DNA of 64,000 bases from Actinomadura citrea (GTDB lineage: Bacteria > Actinomycetota > Actinomycetes > Streptosporangiales > Streptosporangiaceae). The notes under the pieces were generated by a model, which was not told the origin of the DNA, did not search any database, and worked only from the letters and a program-made list of their open reading frames with translations. Numbering within the stretch: the first letter of the stretch is position 1; the number at the start of each line of letters is the position of its first letter. The translations under genes were made by a program, and so were the position numbers. This document shows positions 16,989-25,410 of this stretch, piece after piece. The stretch spans positions 6,696,001 through 6,760,000 of the forward strand of contig NZ_JACCBT010000001.1 of the NCBI RefSeq assembly GCF_013409045.1, read 5' to 3'.

Positions 16989-17315
16989 ATGTACCGACAG
17001 GGAGACGTCCTGATCCTGCCCGTGCCCGAGGAGACGGTTCCGCAGTCCGTCCGCGGGCTGCCGCCGTCCCCGCGCGACGGCCGGGGCCGCATGGTGCTCG
17101 CCCTCGGCGAGGCCACCGGGCACGCGCACGCGTTGGCCGCGCCCGGGACGCTGCTGCGCACCCCCGACCCGCTCGTGCCGGACCACCTGCACCTGCCGTC
17201 CGGCGGGCGTCTCGTGCACGAGGAGCACGCGGCGATCACGCTGCCCAAGGGCTGGTACCGGGTGATACGCCAGCGCGAGTACGTGCCCGGTTCCGTCCGC
17301 GTCGTGGCCGACTAG
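16989..17315 (+). CDS. Conserved hypothetical protein paired with DUF6745 gene
   Basis: A 108-residue soluble protein. Conserved-looking segments are RQGDVLILPVPEE, GRMVLALGEATGHAHAL, LVHEEHAAITLPKGWYRVIRQRE. The three His-rich segments (GHAHAL, DHLHLP, HEEHAAI) form a cupin-like, possibly metal-binding beta structure; that is inference. There is no ribosome site, but a TTACGT element ends about 8 nt before the ATG, which would fit leaderless transcription. The DUF6745 gene starts 12 bp downstream after GGAGG, so both are in one operon. Confidence 0.75.
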   Translation: MYRQGDVLILPVPEETVPQSVRGLPPSPRDGRGRMVLALGEATGHAHALAAPGTLLRTPDPLVPDHLHLPSGGRLVHEEHAAITLPKGWYRVIRQREYVPGSVRVVAD

Positions 17316-17327
17316 GAGGCGGATACC

Positions 17328-18479
17328 GTGCTTACCGGAACGGTACGCGAGACCCACTTCGTGGTGGGCGACTGGCAGGCGGCGGCGTTCGCCACAGGCC
17401 CCACCGACCGCGCCCGCGCCGAGGCGGGCGTGACCGCCGCCTACGCCTCCGCCGGGCTGAGGCCCCCCGAGCGGTTCCTGTGGGTGCCCTCCCCCGTGCG
17501 CGGCGCCGTCCTGGCGGCCGTGATCGCCGGGCACGGCGAGGCGCTGGAGAAGGCCGGGCTGGACGGGCTGCTGGAGCGGGCCCGCGCCGATCTCGGTGCC
17601 AGTGAGGCGGGGCCGAGCGTCCTGACGGACGTGCGCACCCGCCCCTGGGAGGCCGAACGTGCGGCGGCCTGTTCCGAACTGGGGCCGGAGCAGTGGCCTC
17701 GCGCGTGGGCCGAGACCGGTGGCCTGCTGTGGAACCAGGTGCAGTCGCTGGTGACGCGCGTCCGCGGCGCGGTCGGCGAGCAGGCGCAGAGCGGGTCCGG
17801 CAGGGCGGCGGACCGGCGGTCCACCTCGGAGGTGGACGCGGCCGGGTCGCTGCTGCGCGCGGCCACGCTGGACGCCGTCCTGGGCCAGCACGACGGGCCA
17901 TGGCTGGCGTTGTTCGAGTCGCTCGGCCGCCTCGACGGCCCGCTGGCGGGGCCGGCGGAGGTGGCCCGGTCGGCCGGCTGGTGGTGGCCCTACGAGCGGC
18001 TGGTGATCCTCTCGGAGCGGCCGAGCGAGCTGTACCGCGACGAGCCCGGACGGCTGCACCGCGGGGACGGTCCCGCCCTCGCCTATCCGGACGGATTCGC
18101 GCTGCACGCATGGCGCGGCATGCCGATCCCGCCCGACTTCGTCGCGTCGCTGAGCAATCTGACGCCCGACCGCATCTCCTCCGAGCAGAACGCCGAGCTG
18201 CGCCGCGTGATGCTGGAGATCTTCGGTTACGACCGGTACCTGGCCGAGACCGGCGCACGGCCCCTGCACCGGGACGAGACGGGCGTCCTGTGGTCGATCG
18301 ACCTGCCGGGCGACGAGCCGGTGGTCATGGTGGAGGTGGTCAACTCCACCCCTGAACCGGACGGAACGCACCGCACCTACTACCTGCGCGTCCCGCCCGA
18401 CACCCGCACGGCGCGCGCGGGCGTCGCGTGGACGTTCGGCGTGGACGAGGCCGACTACCACCCCGAAAAGCAGACTTGA
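17328..18479 (+). CDS. DUF6745 domain-containing protein
   Basis: A 383-residue protein recognised from the DUF6745 hallmark segments RLHRGDGPALAYPDGFALHAW and EIFGYDRYLAETGARPLHRD, followed by YYLRVPPDTRTARAGVAWTF near the C-terminus. Function unknown. It is soluble with no signal peptide. A strong GGAGG site precedes the GTG start. It forms a two-gene unit with the upstream 108-residue protein, and a 13-bp hairpin follows the stop. Confidence 0.82.
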   Translation: MLTGTVRETHFVVGDWQAAAFATGPTDRARAEAGVTAAYASAGLRPPERFLWVPSPVRGAVLAAVIAGHGEALEKAGLDGLLERARADLGASEAGPSVLTDVRTRPWEAERAAACSELGPEQWPRAWAETGGLLWNQVQSLVTRVRGAVGEQAQSGSGRAADRRSTSEVDAAGSLLRAATLDAVLGQHDGPWLALFESLGRLDGPLAGPAEVARSAGWWWPYERLVILSERPSELYRDEPGRLHRGDGPALAYPDGFALHAWRGMPIPPDFVASLSNLTPDRISSEQNAELRRVMLEIFGYDRYLAETGARPLHRDETGVLWSIDLPGDEPVVMVEVVNSTPEPDGTHRTYYLRVPPDTRTARAGVAWTFGVDEADYHPEKQT

Positions 18480-18483
18480 CCCT

Positions 18484-18522
18484 GGGGGCGGTTCCGACCA
18501 GATCTTGGGCGGAACCGCCCCC
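18484..18522 (+). terminator. 13-bp stem terminator after DUF6745 gene
   Basis: Arms 18484-18496 (GGGGGCGGTTCCG) and 18510-18522 are perfectly complementary, with a 13-nt loop, 4 bp past the stop. GTCTTG follows. This fits an intrinsic terminator for the two-gene unit. Confidence 0.75.
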
Positions 18523-18647
18523 GTCTTGCCGGCGGGTGAACAGGACGTGCGTTGAGCCGCTTGTTCTCGGGTGAAGTCGTACTCGGACCAGTGCAGGCGG
18601 CCCGGCCGGTGAGAAGTGACGCGCCCCCGATCATGCTGCGCCCCGGT

Positions 18648-19190
18648 CTACTGATTCATCAGGTCGGAGACCGCCCTGTGCAGGCGGGCGGCGCGCCCGG
18701 CCGGGGTCCGGGCCTTGAGCAGCGGAAGGATCAGGAGGTACCGGGTGGTCCTGTCGAGCGCCTCGAAGCGGGCGGCGGCCTGCGGGCAGGCGGCGAGCGC
18801 GGCCGTCAGGTCGGGCGGGACGCCGGCGTCCCGCTGGGCGGTGTAGGCGGCCGCCCAGCGGCCGTCCGCCTGGGCGGCGGCGACCTCGGCCAGGCCGGGC
18901 GGTCGCATCCGCCCGGCGGCGGTCAGGGCCTCCACGCGCTCGACGTTCTTGCGCGACCAGGAGCCGCCCTTGCGGCGGCGTGAGTACCGCTGCAGGTAGA
19001 AGTGCTCGTCATAGGACCTGCGCCGGCTGTCGATCCAGCCGTAGCACAGCGCGATCTCCAGCGCCTGCGTGATCGTGACGGAGCCGGTGTCCGCCCCCTT
19101 CTTGGCGATCTTCAGCCAGGCGCCGTCACCGCTGTCGTGGTGCTCGGCCAGCCACGCCTCCCACTCGGCGGCGTCCGCGAAGTGCATCAT
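18648..19190 (-). CDS. YdeI/OmpD-associated family protein
   Basis: A 180-residue cytosolic protein with the family hallmarks: FADAAEWEAWLAEHH at the N-terminus, ITQALEIALCYGWIDSRR, and RYSRRRKGGSWSRKNVERVE, then a helical C-terminal half. The biochemical role is unknown. The tandem ATGs at 19190 and 19187 fit the family start; a GTG at 19208 is also open. It is divergent from the WYL regulator gene, and the operator candidate between them suggests control by that regulator. Confidence 0.85.
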   Translation of the reverse strand: MMHFADAAEWEAWLAEHHDSGDGAWLKIAKKGADTGSVTITQALEIALCYGWIDSRRRSYDEHFYLQRYSRRRKGGSWSRKNVERVEALTAAGRMRPPGLAEVAAAQADGRWAAAYTAQRDAGVPPDLTAALAACPQAAARFEALDRTTRYLLILPLLKARTPAGRAARLHRAVSDLMNQ

Positions 19191-19313
19191 CGGCCCACGA
19201 CCTGCCACGGGTCACGACGCCGAGGATGGTGCCGGAGGGGTCGGTCGGTGGTGAGGCCTCGCAGCATCGGTGGGTTCCCTTCTCGGTGGGCGACGACCTC
19301 CATGCTTCCCGGT

Positions 19314-19338
19314 AAAGTGCTCATCCTCTGAGCACTTT
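19314..19338. promoter_or_regulatory. 10-bp inverted-repeat operator in YdeI/WYL divergent region
   Basis: AAAGTGCTCA-TCCTC-TGAGCACTTT: perfect 10-bp arms with a 5-bp spacer, 19 bp before the WYL regulator start and about 125 bp before the YdeI gene. Position and symmetry fit a binding site for the adjacent HTH/WYL regulator. Confidence 0.6.
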
Positions 19339-19356
19339 GTTGGAGAATCTGGTTCC

Positions 19357-20352
19357 ATGCGCGCCGACCGCCTCGTCGCCGTCCTGCTGCTGATGCAGGT
19401 CCGCGGCCGAGTGACCGCCGCCGACGTGGCGGCCGAACTCCAGGTGTCGGTGGCCACCGCCCGCCGAGACCTGGAGGCGCTCGCGTCGGCAGGCGTCCCC
19501 GTCTATCCGCAGCCGGGGCGCGGCGGCGGCTGGCAACTGGTCGGCGGCGCCCGCACCGATCTCAGCGGTCTGACAGCGGCCGAGGCGCAGGCCCTGTTCC
19601 TGCTCGCCGGCCCCGCCGCCGTGTCACCCGAGGCCAGAGCGGCGCTGCGCAAGCTCATGGGAGCCCTGCCGCGGACCTTCCGCACCGACGCCGGGGCCGC
19701 CATGGACGCGACGATCGTCGACCCCGTCCGGTGGGGCGAGCGGGACCGCCCCCGGCCCGCGATGGTCGACCTGCTGCAGACCGCCGTGATCCGCCGCCGC
19801 AAGGTCCGCCTGGCCTACGCAGGCCGCACCGGAGCGGCGACGGAACGGCTGGTCGACCCGTGGGGTCTGATCGACAAGGACGACATCTGGTACCTGCTGG
19901 CGGATACCGACCGAGGACGGCGAACCTTCCGCGTCGACCGGATCACCCGGGCCGAGCCCACCGGCCTTCCCGCCGAACGCCCTGACGACTTCACCCTGGC
20001 CGGCGCCTGGCAGGAGGTCGTCGACGATATCGAACGGCGTCGCTCGCGCACATGGGCGACCGTGCTCGTCGAGGAGCGGTTCGTGCCGATCCTGCGCGAC
20101 CAGTTCGGACGGCACTGCCACACCGACGGCGAGGCCGACCACGGGCGGGTCCGGGTCCGGCTGGCCGCCCCGACCCCGCTGGACATCGCCCGCCACCTCG
20201 CCGGCTGGGGGACGCTGCTCGACGTCGTCGAGCCCGGCAGCGTCCGGCGCGAACTCGCCCGGATCGGCGCCGAACTCGCCGGCCGCTACACCGGCGATCC
20301 AGAGGGGCAGAGCGGGCAAGACCAGGCTTCGGGTGAGGGCCGGGACCGATGA
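19357..20352 (+). CDS. HTH/WYL-domain (YafY-type) transcriptional regulator
   Basis: A 331-residue regulator. The N-terminal HTH_11/DeoR-like domain spans about 1-60 (MRADRLVAVLLLMQVRGRVT, SVATARRDLEALASAGVPVY). The WYL domain (about 140-215) is centred on AYAGRTGAATERLVDPWGLI and DIWYLLADTDRGRRTFRVDR, with a WCX-like C-terminus. WYL domains bind nucleic-acid-derived or other small ligands and often control stress or defence genes. ATG at 19357 sits next to a 25-bp dyad, so autoregulation is likely. Confidence 0.9.
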   Translation: MRADRLVAVLLLMQVRGRVTAADVAAELQVSVATARRDLEALASAGVPVYPQPGRGGGWQLVGGARTDLSGLTAAEAQALFLLAGPAAVSPEARAALRKLMGALPRTFRTDAGAAMDATIVDPVRWGERDRPRPAMVDLLQTAVIRRRKVRLAYAGRTGAATERLVDPWGLIDKDDIWYLLADTDRGRRTFRVDRITRAEPTGLPAERPDDFTLAGAWQEVVDDIERRRSRTWATVLVEERFVPILRDQFGRHCHTDGEADHGRVRVRLAAPTPLDIARHLAGWGTLLDVVEPGSVRRELARIGAELAGRYTGDPEGQSGQDQASGEGRDR

Positions 20353-20440
20353 AGAGCGGTTCATGCTCCGGCAGCGCGCACGACGCGATGTCCGCCGCGC
20401 GATCTCACGGCCGTCGTGCGGTTCACCGCGCGGGTAATGG

Positions 20441-21295
20441 TCAGGGGTGGCTGAACAGGGCGGGAATTCGTTCGAGGATGCCGCCGGCGAAGGTGTCGTA
20501 GAGGCCGAGGGGTTCGAGGTGGACGTAGCCGATGTGGCAGTCGCACGTGTCGAGAGGGCACGGGCGGGGCGTCGGTGCGGCACGGAACGAGCCGTCGTAG
20601 AGGTTCCCCAGGACGGACGGGACGAAGTGGCAGCGGCGGACCGTGCCGTCGCCGTCCACTGACACGACCGTGTTCCCCGTCCGGCAGGTGAGGCCGCGGC
20701 TCGCGTGCGGGTGGCGGCTCACGGGGAACAGCGGGTCGATCTCTGTCCAGGAGGCGGCCTCGGCGTCGTCGTAGGTGCGCCCTTCGGCCGCGTTGACCCA
20801 GAGATATGTTCCGGCGGGAAGGTCGGCGCGCAGGCGGCGGGCGGCGTCGAGGTGCTCCGGCTGGCCGACGATTCCGACGCTGTAGCGGACCCCGCGCACC
20901 GACAGGTCCCGGCATTTGCCCAGGAACCGCTCGTACGGAACCTGGCCGGGGTGGTACGTCGCCCACAGCGCCAAGCGTGTGAGGTCGGCGCCGGCCGTCC
21001 ATGAGACGCGGTGGCTGAGGTTCGTCTGGATCGCGACCCGTTCCACGTTCGGAAGGTGGCTGAGGTCGGTCAGGGCGCGCCGGTACCAGGAGCGGACGAG
21101 CCCTTCCCCCCACGGCGTGAACAGGACCGAGACACGGTGGTCGCAACGTGACGCCCACTCGGTGAAGCGTTCGAGCGCGGCGCGGTCGGCGCGGAGCTTC
21201 TCCGGGGTGTCGCGGCGCTTGGCGAACGGGCAGTACGGGCAGTCGTAGTCGCAACTGGCCAACGGCCCCCGGTAGAGGATCGTCAGATGGTCCAT
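20441..21295 (-). CDS. STM4011 family radical SAM protein
   Basis: A 284-residue radical SAM enzyme. The [4Fe-4S] cysteines are Cys15, Cys19 and Cys22 in SCDYDCPYCPF, close to the N-terminus. After the partial TIM barrel, five further cysteines (204, 222, 246, 251, 253), with SVDGDGTVRRC and LGNLYDGSF around them, look like a SPASM/twitch-type region for an auxiliary cluster. It should generate a 5'-deoxyadenosyl radical; the substrate is unknown. ATG at 21295 overlaps the preceding stop (TGATG). It is the last gene of the six-gene STM4011-STM4015 operon. Confidence 0.88.
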   Translation of the reverse strand: MDHLTILYRGPLASCDYDCPYCPFAKRRDTPEKLRADRAALERFTEWASRCDHRVSVLFTPWGEGLVRSWYRRALTDLSHLPNVERVAIQTNLSHRVSWTAGADLTRLALWATYHPGQVPYERFLGKCRDLSVRGVRYSVGIVGQPEHLDAARRLRADLPAGTYLWVNAAEGRTYDDAEAASWTEIDPLFPVSRHPHASRGLTCRTGNTVVSVDGDGTVRRCHFVPSVLGNLYDGSFRAAPTPRPCPLDTCDCHIGYVHLEPLGLYDTFAGGILERIPALFSHP

Positions 21296-22575
21296 CACCG
21301 CGCCTCGTAGGACGCCATCAGCGCCTGGACGCGGGACGAGAAGAGTGCCGGGCCGATGGCGTCGGAGTAGGCGAGCCCTTCCGGCGTCAGCCGGACGACG
21401 TCTTCGGCGGTCTCCAGCCATCCGCGGTCGGCGAACGACTTCAGGTCAGCGGGAAAGTCGTCCATCGGGTCGCTCCCGAAGCGCGCTCGGTAGGTGCCCA
21501 GGTCGACACCGGTCGCTTGCAGGAGGGACTGGACGAGATGCCGCCTGCGGCGTTCGTCCTCGTCCAGTGTGAAACCGACGCGGGCGGTGCTGAAGTCGGT
21601 CTCGCGCACGTAGTCGTCGATGATGGAACGCACCTGCCCGGCTCCGACCGCGTACTCGAACGAGTAGTGGAGACGGGAGGTGTAGGAGCGTGCTCCGCAG
21701 CCCAGGCCGACCATGCCGTCCGTCTGGCAGCAGTACTCCGTGCCGCCGGCGCCTGAGGACGGCAGCCGGAACATCCGCATCGACACCTGCTCGTAGCCTT
21801 CGCCAAGAAGGTGGTCACGGCCGAGCCTGTAGAGGGTGAGGCGCTGGTCGTCCCAGTCCTGGGCGCGGCGTCCGAGGCCGGTCAGCGGGCGGACGTAGAG
21901 CGGGTAGAGGTAGATCTCCTCCGGGCGCCATGTGAGAGCGGCGTTCAAGGAGTGCGACCACGTCGCGGGTGTCTGGCCGTCGATGCCGTAGATGAGGTCG
22001 ATGTTGAGGATGGGGAACCCCACGGCGCGGATGCGGTCCAGCGCGGCCTCCACCTCGGCGCGTTTCTGCGGCCGGACGGCCGCGCGGGCCTCCTCGTCCA
22101 GGAAGCTCTGCACGCCGATGGAGACGCGGGTGGTGCCGTGCTCGGCGAGGACGGCCAGCCGGTCGGTGGTGGCGGTCGCCGGGGACGTCTCCACGCCCAG
22201 CGGGATCGACCCGAACCCGGGGAAGCGTCCGGCGATGCCGCAGAGCCGCTCCAGCTCGGACGCGGTGAAGTAGGTCGGCGTCCCTCCGCCGAAGGCCGCG
22301 GTGGCGAAGGCGGCGCCGTCCAGGGCGTCCAGGGCCGCGGTCGCCTGGCGGTCCAGCGCGTCCAGGTAGGCGCCGGTCAGCTCCTCGGGCGCGCCGGTGC
22401 GGGTGAAGAGGTTGCAGAAGCCGCACCGCATCTCGCAGAAGGGAACGTGCAGGTACAGGAAGAGCGCGTCGAGCGACTCCCCCGCCCACACATCACGCAA
22501 TCCGGGTGCCGGTTGCAGCGGACGGTAGGCGGTCTTGTGCGGGTAGGCGTACACGTACGCCCGGTATGGGTTCAC
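21295..22575 (-). CDS. STM4012 family radical SAM protein (HemN/HemW-like)
   Basis: A 426-residue radical SAM protein of the HemN-like class. The cluster motif is Cys47, Cys51, Cys54 in PFCEMRCGFC. The SAM-binding FGGGTPTYF, GVETSPATAT and RVSIGVQSFLDEEARAAV segments resemble HemW/HemN, and a HemN C-terminal-like domain follows. GLGCGARSYTS matches the HemN-family GxGxGAxS segment. It is assigned to STM4012 rather than haem biosynthesis because of the neighbours. GTG at 22575 overlaps the hydrolase stop by 4 nt. Confidence 0.88.
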   Translation of the reverse strand: MNPYRAYVYAYPHKTAYRPLQPAPGLRDVWAGESLDALFLYLHVPFCEMRCGFCNLFTRTGAPEELTGAYLDALDRQATAALDALDGAAFATAAFGGGTPTYFTASELERLCGIAGRFPGFGSIPLGVETSPATATTDRLAVLAEHGTTRVSIGVQSFLDEEARAAVRPQKRAEVEAALDRIRAVGFPILNIDLIYGIDGQTPATWSHSLNAALTWRPEEIYLYPLYVRPLTGLGRRAQDWDDQRLTLYRLGRDHLLGEGYEQVSMRMFRLPSSGAGGTEYCCQTDGMVGLGCGARSYTSRLHYSFEYAVGAGQVRSIIDDYVRETDFSTARVGFTLDEDERRRRHLVQSLLQATGVDLGTYRARFGSDPMDDFPADLKSFADRGWLETAEDVVRLTPEGLAYSDAIGPALFSSRVQALMASYEAR

Positions 22576-23363
22576 GACAGCACGAACTCCCCGTAAGGAA
22601 CGGTCCAGACGACTTCGTGGCCGATGCGGTGGCCCGTGTGGCCGTCCTCGCCGTACGCCGTCCCGTGGTCGGAGCAGACGATGACGAAGCACGGGCGGCG
22701 CATCAGCCCGAACAACCTGCCGATGTGCGCGTCCACATGCCGGAGGGCGGCGGCGTGGGTCGCACGGGTGTCCCCGTCCGAGCGTGTGGCGCCCTCCAGG
22801 TAGAACCAGTTGGGCTGGTGCAGGGACGCGACGTTCAGCAGCAGGAACAGGCGGCGTTCGGCAGGCAGCCGCGCGATGACCTCGGCGATCCGGTCGATCT
22901 GGTTGGGCAGCGACTCCGGGTCGGTCACGCCGAACCCGCGCTCCCAGTGGCTCTCGGCGAAGAGCGACGGCAGCGCCGACCCGAGCGGCGTCAGCTTGTT
23001 GAAGAACCCGACGCCGCCCACGCAGACCGTGTGGTAGCCGGCGGCGGCAAGGCCCGTCGGCAGATCGGCGGCCTCGAACGTCCAGGTGCCGGGGGCGGTG
23101 GTCTCGCTGCCCGGGAAGGCGCCGGCGAACAGTCGCGGATGCGGGCCGGGCGACGCGGGCGTCGGCAGGAAGCCGGCCAGCATCGCCGCGTGCGCGGCAT
23201 AGGTGAAACTTCCGGGTGTGTGGCGGCGCTCCCAGCGTCCTTCCGGGAGCAGTCCGGTGAGGGTGGGGGTCTCCCCCGCCGCGGCCAGTTCGGCGGCCAC
23301 GTCGTAGCGCAGCGTGTCGAGGGTCACCAGCAGCACGTCGTGGCCGCCGATGACCGCGTTCAT
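22572..23363 (-). CDS. STM4013/SEN3800 family hydrolase
   Basis: A 263-residue member of the alkaline phosphatase/sulfatase superfamily. Metal-binding motifs are LLVTLDTLRYD (Asp16 and nearby) and the late VCSDHGTAYGEDG with TGHRIGH. The segment GSFTYAAHAAMLAGFLP sits where sulfatases have the nucleophile, here Ser/Thr rather than the Cys-x-Pro-x-Arg of sulfatases. It probably cleaves a phosphate or sulfate ester, or transfers a phospho group. ATG at 23363 overlaps the stop of the ATP-grasp gene (ATGA). Confidence 0.86.
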   Translation of the reverse strand: MNAVIGGHDVLLVTLDTLRYDVAAELAAAGETPTLTGLLPEGRWERRHTPGSFTYAAHAAMLAGFLPTPASPGPHPRLFAGAFPGSETTAPGTWTFEAADLPTGLAAAGYHTVCVGGVGFFNKLTPLGSALPSLFAESHWERGFGVTDPESLPNQIDRIAEVIARLPAERRLFLLLNVASLHQPNWFYLEGATRSDGDTRATHAAALRHVDAHIGRLFGLMRRPCFVIVCSDHGTAYGEDGHTGHRIGHEVVWTVPYGEFVLS

Positions 23364-24430
23364 GTCGTGCATGCGTGCACCATCGCCCTGACCTGGGCGC
23401 CGTAGGTGTCCAGGCCCTCGGCGGAGCTTCCGGGCAGGCCGGTCAGCCCGGGGAGCAGGTCGCCGAAGGCGTTCACCTCGCACACCGCGAACCGCTTCAA
23501 TCCGAATCCCACGAGCAGGTCGACGCCGACCATCGGGCTGCCCGGGAAACAGGCGGCTGCGCGCGCACACACGTCCAGTGCCCGCTTCCAGCCGCCCTCC
23601 CCGAGCGCGCGCCGCACCGTCCCCAGGTCTCCCCTGGCACCGCCCAGGTGCAGGTTCGTCATCGGGGTCCGGCTGGTGCGGACGACCGCGTGCGTGGGCT
23701 CGCCGTCGATGACGACGACGCGCAGGTCGAACACGCGCCCGTCGAGCGTCGCCTTGGGCAGCCACCGCTCGACGTGCAGGCCGTCCGGCGCGAGCAGGTC
23801 GACCAGCGTCGCGACCTCGTCCTCGGTCCCGTAGGAGCGGACGCGCAGCGAGTTGAGCAGCCGGTCGCCGGCCAGGAAGGCCGACGTCACGGCCCGCACG
23901 CGGCCCGGGGCGGTCTGGAGCGCGACCACCCCCGAGGCGGACGAGCCGTGCGCCGGCTTCACGAACACCCGCCGCTCGCCTGCCTCGTCCATCCGGGAGC
24001 GGAGCTCCCCGTACCCGTTGACCTCGGGCAGGGCGACCGGCACGGGGACACCCGCGGAGAGCAGGCGGGCGTGGGTCAGCCGCTTGTCGAACATGACCGC
24101 GATCTCCTCGACGTCGCCGAGGAGCCGGGCACCGGACGCCGACGCCGCCGCCGACAGCCGCCGCAGCGCCGCGGTGAACGTCCGGTGCCACCGCGCCCCG
24201 CCGCCCGCCCGCTCGGGCGCGCCGGGACCGCGCAGCAGCGCGTCGGCCTCGGGGTCCTCGCCGGGCGAGTCGACGCGGACCGCCTCACCCGCCCGGAAGG
24301 AGAGCGGGGCTCCGCGCAGCACGTCCGTCCAGGGGACGAGCCGCGGCTCGGGCAGCCCGGCGGACCGGCATGCCGCGGCGAACAGCGCGGGACGCCGGTC
24401 TCCGGGCGTGCCGACCACCGCGAGGGTCAT
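23360..24430 (-). CDS. STM4014 family ATP-grasp-like protein
   Basis: A 356-residue protein with a RimK-like ATP-grasp fold: an N-terminal pre-ATP-grasp part (LAVVGTPGDRRPALFAAACR), FDKRLTHARLLSAGVPVPVA, the ATP-binding RRVFVKPAHGSSASGVVAL, FDLRVVVIDGEPTHAVVRTS, and the metal-binding VGVDLLVG with CEVNAFGDLLPG. Such enzymes join a carboxylate to an amine through an acylphosphate, for example adding amino acids to peptides. ATG at 24430 overlaps the stop of the upstream LRR gene (ATGA). The substrate is unknown; the LRR proteins of the same operon are possible partners. Confidence 0.87.
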   Translation of the reverse strand: MTLAVVGTPGDRRPALFAAACRSAGLPEPRLVPWTDVLRGAPLSFRAGEAVRVDSPGEDPEADALLRGPGAPERAGGGARWHRTFTAALRRLSAAASASGARLLGDVEEIAVMFDKRLTHARLLSAGVPVPVALPEVNGYGELRSRMDEAGERRVFVKPAHGSSASGVVALQTAPGRVRAVTSAFLAGDRLLNSLRVRSYGTEDEVATLVDLLAPDGLHVERWLPKATLDGRVFDLRVVVIDGEPTHAVVRTSRTPMTNLHLGGARGDLGTVRRALGEGGWKRALDVCARAAACFPGSPMVGVDLLVGFGLKRFAVCEVNAFGDLLPGLTGLPGSSAEGLDTYGAQVRAMVHACTT

Positions 24431-25380
24431 TCCGACACCGCGACATAGAAGTCGCTGAACGCCCATTCCTGTCCCACCCACGCCGCCTCGCCCAGCGCGT
24501 CCTCAAGGTCGAGCTCGACGCCGGGCAGCGCCGCCCGGAGCCGTTCGGCCATCGGCTCGCTCAGGAAGGCGTGGTGCAGATCGAGGCTGCGCAGATGGGT
24601 GAGGGGCTGCCCGGACAGCAGCGCCTCCGCTCCCCGGTCCGACAGCATCCCCATCGCCAGGCTGAGCGACTCCAGCCGGGCGACGACCGGGGCGCTCGCC
24701 AGCGCCTCCGCCAGCTCGTCCTGGAACGGGCCGTTCTCCAGGCCGAGGTGCTTCAGGGAGGGGAACCGCTCGCCGGTGAGGAAGGGCGCGAAGTCCTCCG
24801 CCGCGGACGACCCGCCGTGCATGTCCGAGCCGATCCACAGGTCCAGGTGCTCCAGCGCGGGCAGGTCGCCGCCCGCGACCGCCTGCACGACCTCGACCGG
24901 CAGCCCGCCGGACTCGATCCGCAGCACCTTCAGACGCTCGTGGCGCAGCGGCTCGAACCGCAGGTCGGACGCGCCGCGGATCTCGAAGTGCTCCAGCCCC
25001 GGAAAGGCGTCGAACAGCGGCGAGATGTCGCCGTGCTGAATCCAGGAGATGTGCACGTCCCAGTCGAGGATGTCGCCGAGGAACAGCGCCCGCAGGCGCG
25101 GGAACCGCTCGGCGTTGTCCACGAGCCACTCGACCGGGGAGAAGTCCTCGGTGTTGAACCCCCAGAAGCCGATGACGAGATGGGTGACCTGCGCGGTCTC
25201 GACCTTCTCCAGGAGGAGGTCGAGGTTCTCGGGGACCTCCGCGCCCCACACGCCGTTGTCGTGGACGTGGTGGTAGACGCCCCAGGCCACGTCCCCCGGC
25301 TCCGGCAGCGGGCCGTCCGGCTCGCCGTCGAAGGTGTGGACGGGCAGCCCCGCGAAGGTGGAAAGGCGTTCCTGGATCAT
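24427..25380 (-). CDS. STM4015 family leucine-rich-repeat protein (copy A)
   Basis: A 317-residue leucine-rich-repeat protein. Repeats of the ribonuclease-inhibitor kind are visible: FPRLRALFLGDI, LEHFEIRGASDL, LKVLRIESGGLP, LEHLDLWIGSD, LKHLGLENGPF, ARLESLSLAMGML, HLRSLDLHHAFL. It ends in YVAVSE, nearly the same tail as its paralogue (YIAVSE). It is soluble and should act as a protein-binding scaffold or a modification target. Its stop overlaps the ATP-grasp start; its ATG at 25380 is 13 bp after copy B. Confidence 0.87.
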   Translation of the reverse strand: MIQERLSTFAGLPVHTFDGEPDGPLPEPGDVAWGVYHHVHDNGVWGAEVPENLDLLLEKVETAQVTHLVIGFWGFNTEDFSPVEWLVDNAERFPRLRALFLGDILDWDVHISWIQHGDISPLFDAFPGLEHFEIRGASDLRFEPLRHERLKVLRIESGGLPVEVVQAVAGGDLPALEHLDLWIGSDMHGGSSAAEDFAPFLTGERFPSLKHLGLENGPFQDELAEALASAPVVARLESLSLAMGMLSDRGAEALLSGQPLTHLRSLDLHHAFLSEPMAERLRAALPGVELDLEDALGEAAWVGQEWAFSDFYVAVSE

Positions 25381-25410
25381 CCGGACACCGCGATCATTCG
25401 GACACCGCGA
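25377..25410. repeat. 17-bp tandem repeat at the junction of the STM4015 paralogues
   Basis: Two adjacent 17-mers (25377-25393 and 25394-25410; TCATCCGGACACCGCGA and TCATTCGGACACCGCGA) differ at one base. A third copy with one change is at 24427-24443, the 3' end of copy A. The motif encodes the shared C-terminal AVSE tail, so the extra copy lying between the genes looks like a scar of tandem gene duplication. Confidence 0.7.

Noticed and set aside
21295..22575. HemW or coproporphyrinogen III dehydrogenase
   Set aside because: The motifs are HemN-like, but the operon context (STM4011, 4013, 4014, 4015) and lack of haem genes favour the STM4012 family.
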